The notes beneath the pieces are model-generated. The model was not told where the DNA came from. It saw only the letters and a list, made by a program, of their open reading frames with translations, and ran no database searches. From Bog-473 sp963807675 (lineage in GTDB: Bacteria > Actinomycetota > Acidimicrobiia > Acidimicrobiales > RAAP-2), in contig CAWECP010000007.1 of the NCBI GenBank assembly GCA_963807675.1, positions 1-64,000 of the forward strand: a stretch of 64,000 nt of DNA. Reading direction: 5' to 3'. The position numbers and the translations under genes were made by a program. Each line of letters starts with the position of its first letter. Positions within the stretch are counted from its first letter, which is position 1. Positions 58,138-64,000 of this stretch are shown in pieces.

Positions 58138-59425
58138 TGGCCGCTAAGGGCTCACGCCGCGTTTGATTGCGCAGTGATGGTGTAGTTCCACTCACCGTGG
58201 AACTCGTGGGGCTCGAGCGGGACGGCAGCCAGCTGCTTGTTGGTGATCTTGACCCCGGTCGGGTACCAGTTCGGGTCGTAGTCGGCCTGGATGCTGAGTC
58301 CGGTCTTGGTGGTAGTGGACGAGATCAACTCGATGATGGTGCGCAGTGTGGTGAGTGGTCGTCCCCGCCAGTTCATGGTGATGAAGCTGAACATGCGGTG
58401 CTCGATCCGGTTCCACTTCGACGTCCCCGGCGGATAGTGGCAGACGGTGATCTCGAGACCGCTCTCTTCGGCCAGCTTGGCGAGCTCGACCTTCCAGGCC
58501 CGGAGGCGATAGCCGTTGGACCCCCCGGCATCAGCGGTGATCAAGAGGCGCTCGGCGCCGGCGAAGCGGTGCCGGCCCATCTGGTGCCACCAGCGGCGGA
58601 TGGATTCGACGGCGAAGCGGGCGGTGTCGGCCACGTCGCCGACGTTGACCCACCCCTCGTCGTTGGCCACGTCGTAGATGCCATAGGGGATGGCCTTGGC
58701 GTATTCGCCGAGGGCGGTGTCGGCGAAGTCGTGGACCGCGACGCGTTCGGGCTTGCCTTCGGGTGACCACTCGGTCCCGCCGTTGGCGTAGTCGCCGATC
58801 AGCTCCTTCTTCTTGGTGTCGACCGAGATCACCGGTTGGTCGTCGTCGATGAAGGCCTCGGCCTGGTCGTTGAGGTAGTGGAACTGGGCGTCCCGGTCGG
58901 GGTGCTGGCGTCCTTCGGTTACCTTGGCATTGGCCTGGAGCGAGTAACCCAAGAGATGCAAGAGGCGCAGGACCGTACGCGAGGAGACGTCGTAGCCCTG
59001 GCGCACGAGTTCCTCGGCCAACTTGGTGGACGACTTCGACGTCCAGCGCAGTCTCGACATCGGATTGCCCCGGGTCTCGGGGTAGACGAGCTCGTCGAGC
59101 GCGGCCAACAGGCCCGGTTGGCGCTCGGTCAGCGGCTTGTCACCACCACCTTGCGCGCGTTGGCGTGTCGAGGGCTCGACGCCCGCCGCGACTTCTGACT
59201 CGGCCTTGATCACCGTGTTGCGACTCATCCCCGAAGCGTTCGCCACCGCCGTCTTGCCGCCGTGCCCGAACATCTCGGCCATCGCTCCGGCGACAACCCG
59301 GCGCTGCACCTCGTTCATGTGCGGCAGAACCACTTCGAAGAATCGCGCGAGCCCTTCCTCGGTGACCTCCACACCGTCAGGATACTACGCGCGTATTATT
59401 CTGGCGTGGACCCTAAGTGGTGCCA
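58138..59425 (-). mobile_element. ISAzo13-family insertion sequence
   Basis: An apparently complete element of about 1.29 kb around one transposase gene. TAAGGGCTCACGCC (58145-58158) and the inverse of GGCGTGGACCCTAA (59403-59416) form imperfect terminal inverted repeats with three mismatches; the outer ends are set by TGGC on both sides. No clear target duplication is seen. It is the only element in the window with an unbroken transposase. Confidence 0.65.
58152..59372 (-). CDS. ISAzo13-family transposase
   Basis: 406 residues, ATG 59372. An N-terminal helix-turn-helix part (FGHGGKTAVANASGMSRNTV), the MSRLRWTSKSSTKLAEELVR block typical of DDE_Tnp_ISAZ013 (PF07592), and the catalytic core with DDDQPVISVDTKKKELIGDY, LLITADAGGSNGYRLRAWKV and PPGTSKWNRIEHRMFSFIT, giving the Asp, Asp and Glu of the DDE triad. 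The frame is unbroken, unlike most genes near it. Confidence 0.93.
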   Translation of the reverse strand: MEVTEEGLARFFEVVLPHMNEVQRRVVAGAMAEMFGHGGKTAVANASGMSRNTVIKAESEVAAGVEPSTRQRAQGGGDKPLTERQPGLLAALDELVYPETRGNPMSRLRWTSKSSTKLAEELVRQGYDVSSRTVLRLLHLLGYSLQANAKVTEGRQHPDRDAQFHYLNDQAEAFIDDDQPVISVDTKKKELIGDYANGGTEWSPEGKPERVAVHDFADTALGEYAKAIPYGIYDVANDEGWVNVGDVADTARFAVESIRRWWHQMGRHRFAGAERLLITADAGGSNGYRLRAWKVELAKLAEESGLEITVCHYPPGTSKWNRIEHRMFSFITMNWRGRPLTTLRTIIELISSTTTKTGLSIQADYDPNWYPTGVKITNKQLAAVPLEPHEFHGEWNYTITAQSNAA

Positions 59426-59553
59426 CCTTATGCAGTTGCCGGGAAACGTAGTGGGACAAGAAAGGTCGGGCATCGCGCTCAGTAAGTTAGATCAAGTGCG
59501 AGCCGCCGGGCGCGAACCACTGCTGCAGGCGGGGGCACTAGCCAGAGACGTTC

Positions 59554-60534
59554 TTACTCAATAGAGGCTTCGCCGTCCGAAGCGTCCACGCAGGCGAAGT
59601 CCACATAACCACGGAGGATCGCAAGCCCACAGGGGGCGAGTGAGGACCTATCCCGGCGTGCCATGGTCAACAATGCTATTGCAGTGTCGCGCAATGAGAA
59701 GGGGAGTGCACCGAGCGCTCCATGCGTTGCATACTGAGATGCGAAGAGCAACCTGTTTCGGGTCATGTAGTACTGGTAGGTCGGGTTAGCTCCGCCCTTA
59801 CCATGACGGACGTCGTGCCACGCAACCGCAGCCGGTTCGACAACGATTCGGAGCCCTTGCTCCCGAATCCTCGCCGACCATTCCACCTCCTCGCAGTAGA
59901 GAAAGTAGCGTTCATCGAGGAGTCCGGCTCCCAGGACCCGATCGGGCATCAACGCCATCATGCATCCGCATGCTCTTCCTGTGCTGAAAGGAAGATTGGG
60001 AAGGCTCGGTAGCGGCGAACCTTCGTGGAGAAGATAAGAGGCACCCGAAAGGGGGTCGATGGCGGATCCTCCGTACCAAACGAGATTCGACGAGGCATAG
60101 CAAATGGCGGGGGACACTAGTCCGACGGATGGGTCGGAGCTAAGCACGTCGACCAGTCGACCCACGCAGTCCGGGTCGATCGAGGCGTCCGGATTGATTA
60201 TCACCGCGACATCTGTGCCCTCGGCGTTGGCCATCGAGAGGCCGAGATTATTGCCACCTGTGTAACCGAGGTTAAGGCCTGTTCGCAGGACAATGACGTC
60301 AGGATCTCCTCTGAGCTCGGCTTTTGACGCTGAATCATCTGCTGATCCATTGTCGACAACTAGAGTGGCCATCTGCAGGTTGCTTCGTTTAATCGAGTTC
60401 AGACATGCTTCGATATGACCCGAACTATTCCATGTCACCACGATCGCAACAACACGCGGTGCTCCGCTGTCTGAGAGTCGGTCCAGCGCCTGGCCAAGCT
60501 GTTGCTGCACGGTCATGGCATAACTTTGGTTCAA
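59554..60534 (-). CDS. GT2-family glycosyltransferase (rhamnosyltransferase-like)
   Basis: 326 residues, intact, ATG 60534 (a later in-frame ATG at 60516 is possible). VVAIVVTWNSSGHIEACLNS, TLVVDNGSADDSA, NLGYTGGNNLGLSMA, VAVIINPDASIDPDC and RYFLYCEEVEWSARIREQGL give the complete rhamnosyl-type GT2 pattern, with FSTGRACGCMMALMPDRVLG in the acceptor region. It lies 11 bases downstream of the flippase gene. Lower GC than the locus at 2-18 kb. Confidence 0.9.
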   Translation of the reverse strand: MNQSYAMTVQQQLGQALDRLSDSGAPRVVAIVVTWNSSGHIEACLNSIKRSNLQMATLVVDNGSADDSASKAELRGDPDVIVLRTGLNLGYTGGNNLGLSMANAEGTDVAVIINPDASIDPDCVGRLVDVLSSDPSVGLVSPAICYASSNLVWYGGSAIDPLSGASYLLHEGSPLPSLPNLPFSTGRACGCMMALMPDRVLGAGLLDERYFLYCEEVEWSARIREQGLRIVVEPAAVAWHDVRHGKGGANPTYQYYMTRNRLLFASQYATHGALGALPFSLRDTAIALLTMARRDRSSLAPCGLAILRGYVDFACVDASDGEASIE

Positions 60535-60545
60535 GTGTCCTTACC

Positions 60546-62028
60546 CTATCTCCATCGGCGATGACGAGGGCGCTTTGTATGAAGTCCGTGAGGAGTGGGA
60601 CGAAGCTCTTCTGGGATGCCTCCGACCATGAGTAGCCCTAAACCGTAGACGACACTAACCAGTGCACCTCCAATCATGAGGCCTACAAAATGGTTCATGT
60701 GCGACCAAGTGGCGTCCCGAACGGACGCAAGAAGGAGAACTGGTGCCGCTGCCAGCACCGGACGCCACATAAGCCTCCAACTGACACGGACGCTGGTGAG
60801 GTTGCGGAACACGGAATAGGTTGCAATTAGAGAGATTAGTTCGCTTGCCAAAAGAGTAGTTGCAGCCCCTGTCGGACCAAACTTCGGAATCATCAGCAGA
60901 TTGAACCCAACATTGATAACGAGCGTTCCCAGCTCCACTGCCAACAGAGGCCGGTAGCGGTCGATCGTCACGCTCGTGTAGCCGAAGACTGTCTGGAGGT
61001 AGGAAACCGGGAGCGTCACTGCGAGGATAGCTAGTGGAGTAGCGGCAGGAAGAAATTGTGGTCCTACCAAGACAAGGATGATGTCAGTTCGGAGTACGAT
61101 TCCACCGACTGCCAATGGAGCTCCGATGCTCAAGAGCACATAAAGGGCTCGGTTAACTAGTCGGGTAATTTCCTCGTTCGTCGCATTCACCAGCGATGGA
61201 ATGAGGGCTTGCATAAGAAAGCCAGGTACTACGCTGAGCACGTTCACTACGTTGAACGCGACGCTGTAGTAGCCGAGCTCAGTGCTCGACCGGAGGACTG
61301 AGACGAGAATGCTGTCGATCCATGCGTAGACATTGTCGATTATCTGGATCGCACCTAGAGGGATCGCTGAAGACAGCGCACGGCGCCAAGCCCGCAGATC
61401 GAACCTCCAGCGAAAGCGAATGATTCGCCGAGCCGCAAAGAGCACCACAAACGCCGTGATCATGTCTGCCAAGACATAAGCGCAGATATAACCTAGGTAC
61501 GATCCGTGAACCAAGGCGACGGCGATGATGCCTATCAGACAAATCAGGCGATTTTCCATTCCGAATACCGCGAGAAGATCGCCGCGACTTGGGCCGCAAA
61601 GGCCGTTGCCGCAGTCACCTGAACGCTAGTGAACAAGACGTCCAATGACATGACGACCATCGCCCATCGGAACTGGCTCCATTGCCGTGATAAATCAAAT
61701 CGGCTGAACCGATAATGATTGGGATCACCAGGATGGAAAAAGCGATCCGCGAAGACATCGCCGTTCCCAGCACAGCAGATCGGTCGGCTCCATCTCTGGC
61801 CAACTCACGGGTCGTCATGGCCGTGATCCCAAGATCGGCGACGAGCAAGAATAGGTTGACGTAGGTAATGATCAGTGCGAAAAGGCCGTAGTTCGCAGGA
61901 CCCAACTGATGGGTCGTGATCCTGATAATGCCAACGGAGATCAACGCAACGACGAGATTGCCAATCGTCTGGCTCGAGGCGCTCAGAATGATCCTGCCTC
62001 GTCCGTGAAGCCGGTTGATTCTTCCCAT
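60546..62028 (-). pseudogene. Wzx-type polysaccharide flippase, two frameshifts
   Basis: A MOP/MATE-superfamily exporter of lipid-linked repeat units. ATG 62028 gives the start GRIILSASSQTIGNLVVALI and the family block HQLGPANYGLFALIITYVNL, then DLGITAMTTRELARDG. A shift near 61690 leads to QFRWAMVVMSLDVLFTSVQV, another near 61565 to the long frame MENRLICLIGIIAVALVHGS, which holds IPLGAIQIIDNVYAWIDSIL, ELGYYSVAFNVVNVLS and the remaining helices, ending 60546. About 490 residues and roughly 12-14 helices when joined. With the Wzz-like and ligase-like proteins it completes a Wzx/Wzy-type export set. Confidence 0.84.
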
Positions 62029-62839
62029 TAGGGGGCCCGATAACGGGTCAACGAATCACCAGATGCAGCGATTGCGTGCCAACAGGCGGGACGTCTATTC
62101 GAAGATCGTGTCCAGTAGCGGAGACCGGCTCGCCAGATCGGATCGGCAACGGGTGGAGGATCGGAACTTAGGCGGTCTTCGCATGTCGGACTGCCTCTCT
62201 GATTTCTGATCTTGAACTTCATTTCGGGAACCTCGGGACGAAGGGTGGAGGACAAATCTTCAGCATCCTCATCATCTTTTTGCGGGACCCTTTTCCCCGT
62301 TAGCTGTAGATGGTGCGTGGATATCGCCCCGGTGGTCGGTTACTGGTCGTCAGGGGTTTCTTGGCGACGGCCCTCTCTTATGAGTGCGGGTTTGCCGATA
62401 AGCGAACTTGGGCGAGAGCGCTGGCGATCGACGTTGCGAACCAAAGAATCGACCAGCCCTAAGACTAGGAAATCTGGATTCCGTCATTGACGAGGCCTCC
62501 GGATCCAAGACCGTGCGTCCGATACGAACGGCAGAATCATTTGTGCCGTGTTGCGACAAGACTGCCGTCCTTGTGAAGAGTGTCAGTTGGCTTCTCCCGC
62601 TAGGCCGATCGACCTCGGGTTGAGGTCGGCTCCATGGTGCCGGTTAAGGATGCAACTGGAATGGTTGCGTGACCGAGCGGCTGGCGTTACAGCGCTCTCG
62701 AATGACTTTGCGTCAACTCTGAACTCGAACTCTGACCCGAGCGAAATTCCGCTGCCCAATCTCCATCGAAGGATATCGAAGCTCCCTGACCCTCCGCCAT
62801 GTAGCAACGATACAAGAGCCCTCCTGAAACATACAAATT
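62029..62839. other. Long non-coding or decayed stretch
   Basis: About 810 bases upstream of the flippase with lower GC and no recognisable protein on either strand. Short frames lack family motifs. The promoter of the flippase operon should be near 62030-62150, but I see no clear hexamers. Confidence 0.35.
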
Positions 62840-63610
62840 AATCGGACCGGGAATTCTGGAGGCTTCTTCCCTTCTTGAGAGAATCGAGCACTGCCAAGAG
62901 ATCCCGTACTACTGCCAGGGGCGGCGTGAGCGGGCCCTCAAGATGTTCGTCGAGCGCCGAGACAAGTACCTTCCGAATGGGCACCGAATCCGCCGTCGTC
63001 GCAAGCTCGGCATGACAGCTGAGACGCTGCCGGCCCGGTCCGCCGCCAGGGCGGACCAGGGTCGTCCATCCGGCCTGACAACAAGAACGCGAACGGGTGA
63101 AGGATCGCGGTCCGTGAACTCCGCCAGGGCCCACGATGAGCTTTGAAGGACTCCTCGGTCTTCACGACCGAGCTCGACGGTCGATCAAGAAGTAGTGCGC
63201 TACATCGACTCAGGTAAGGGTCTCTGGGGAATCGAACCGGTCTGTGGAGTCCTGCAGTTCGCTCCCGCATGTGGCGTGGTGCGATCACGCGCATAAGGAG
63301 CATCCGTGACGAGACGCTGGGGTCTGGATCGCCGGGTTGATCCTCACTCGGACCGCTGCAAGTCACATTCCCGCCCATCGCTACGCCGAGGCCCTGGCCG
63401 AGGGAGGCAACCGCCGGCTCGACTCGGAAGCCACGGACACTCTATGACAAACTCTTGTTCGTTAAACTGCTCTACAAGACCGAGCTGATCCATCGCCGGG
63501 GACTCTGTCGCAATATCGAGTTTGAAGGCGTTGCGTTGGTTGAGACCGCCTTCGAAATCGCCCTGTCTCCTGAGGTCACGCCTCTCCGATTTTCTCAACG
63601 AACTTCCTAG
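62840..63610 (+). pseudogene. Decayed coding region, unknown family
   Basis: Plus-strand pieces LLERIEHCQEIPYYCQGRRE, VERRDKYLPNGHRIRR and, further on, HIPAHRYAEALAEGGNRRLD, YDKLLFVKLLYKTELIHRRG and NIEFEGVALVETAFEIALSP read like parts of a protein but are separated by stops and shifts. The last part ends at a stop near 63608. I do not recognise the family and cannot say whether the two halves belong together. Confidence 0.35.
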
Positions 63611-63852
63611 TCCTAACTACATATGGGTTAATCGCCGAGCCTAGAGATCTGGATATTCCCAGGCCAAGATAGGCGTCGCCACTGGCGCAGAGCCGCCGGT
63701 GTCCACCGGGATCTACACTTGATAATCGTCGGCGATTGCTGCTCCATTGACGATGCTTTAATCTCAAGGGTACGGCTCGGCTCGCCGCCGGTTCGACGAA
63801 GTGAGGCGGATAGGGAGCTGTTCGAATCTGACCTCCTGAACGTCGATGCACA

Positions 63853-63972
63853 GTGAGGACTGTGAACACCTTGGCATCGGTGCGAAACTCTGGAGCAAGA
63901 AGAAGGCGGAAAGTAGCCGGCGTCGTGGTCACGATCCCTCTCCTTGGCGGTGTTGCTTGCTCTGTTATTTGA
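63853..63972 (+). CDS. Possible signal-peptide start, interrupted, near the right edge
   Basis: GTG 63853 begins VRTVNTLASVRNSGARRRRK and continues with the hydrophobic VAGVVVTIPLLGGVACSVI before TGA at 63970-63972. The basic region, hydrophobic core and ACS turn look like an export signal or lipoprotein signal. As read it is a 39-residue peptide; an indel or the window edge may hide the start of a secreted protein. Confidence 0.3.
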   Translation: MRTVNTLASVRNSGARRRRKVAGVVVTIPLLGGVACSVI

Positions 63973-64000
63973 GGTTGTGTCTCCGCGGCAGACTCCGAAC

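Overview
The window is high-GC DNA with frequent GTG starts and ATGA/GTGA gene overlaps. It carries a Liv-type ABC transporter with fused permeases, a biotinyl/carboxyltransferase fusion, a LytR_C protein and many actinobacterial-type glycosyltransferases. This points to an uncultured-type actinomycete, plausibly Acidimicrobiia; the phylum is fairly secure and the class is inference. There is no CRISPR array, rRNA or complete tRNA.

Layout. (a) 1-2000: insertion-sequence debris, with the right part of an IS21-type element (istA end, istB, a pRiA4b/IS1096-type passenger, terminal repeats) sitting inside a decayed IS3 element. (b) 2-31 kb: a large surface-polysaccharide locus with about fourteen GT2 and GT4 glycosyltransferases, TylF-like and CmoB-like methyltransferases, a nucleotidyltransferase, a sugar-1-phosphate nucleotidylyltransferase plus an SDR sugar dehydratase/epimerase, two hexapeptide acyltransferases, a sulfotransferase, an O-antigen ligase/polymerase-like protein and a Wzz-like chain-length protein. 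(c) 31-38.6 kb: a six-gene minus-strand operon, Liv-type binding lipoprotein, LivHM fusion, LivG, LivF, then two unknown surface proteins joined by 4-base overlaps. (d) 38.8-46.5 kb: amidohydrolase, DinB protein, a spermidine-synthase-like membrane protein and a secreted GH5 glycosidase. The last two lie between direct copies of the amidohydrolase 3' end and of a hairpin element. (e) 46.6-53.1 kb: a minus-strand run of nitroreductase, biotinyl-carboxyltransferase, GH3 glycosidase and DHA2-type MFS transporter. (f) 53.1-57 kb: a rearranged zone with the last 33 residues of a polyprenyl glycosylphosphotransferase, a LytR_C membrane protein, a 339-bp tandem repeat, a 5'-truncated nitronate monooxygenase and decayed second copies of the biotinyl domain and nitroreductase. 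(g) 56.8-64 kb: FkbM methyltransferase, a near-intact ISAzo13 element, a GT2, a Wzx-type flippase, and mostly non-coding or decayed DNA to the right edge.

The surface-glycan genes fit a Wzx/Wzy-type pathway: nucleotide-sugar supply, assembly by GT2/GT4 enzymes, decoration (methyl, acyl, sulfate), flipping (Wzx), polymerisation or ligation, and length control (Wzz-like). The initiating transferase survives only as a C-terminal scrap.

Many otherwise well-conserved genes need one to three single-base shifts to be read through, including core transporter and enzyme genes. I read most of these as assembly indels. True decay is clear in a few places: stop codons in duplicated fragments and truncated IS elements. 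Frameshifted genes are given as full spans, with the break points stated.
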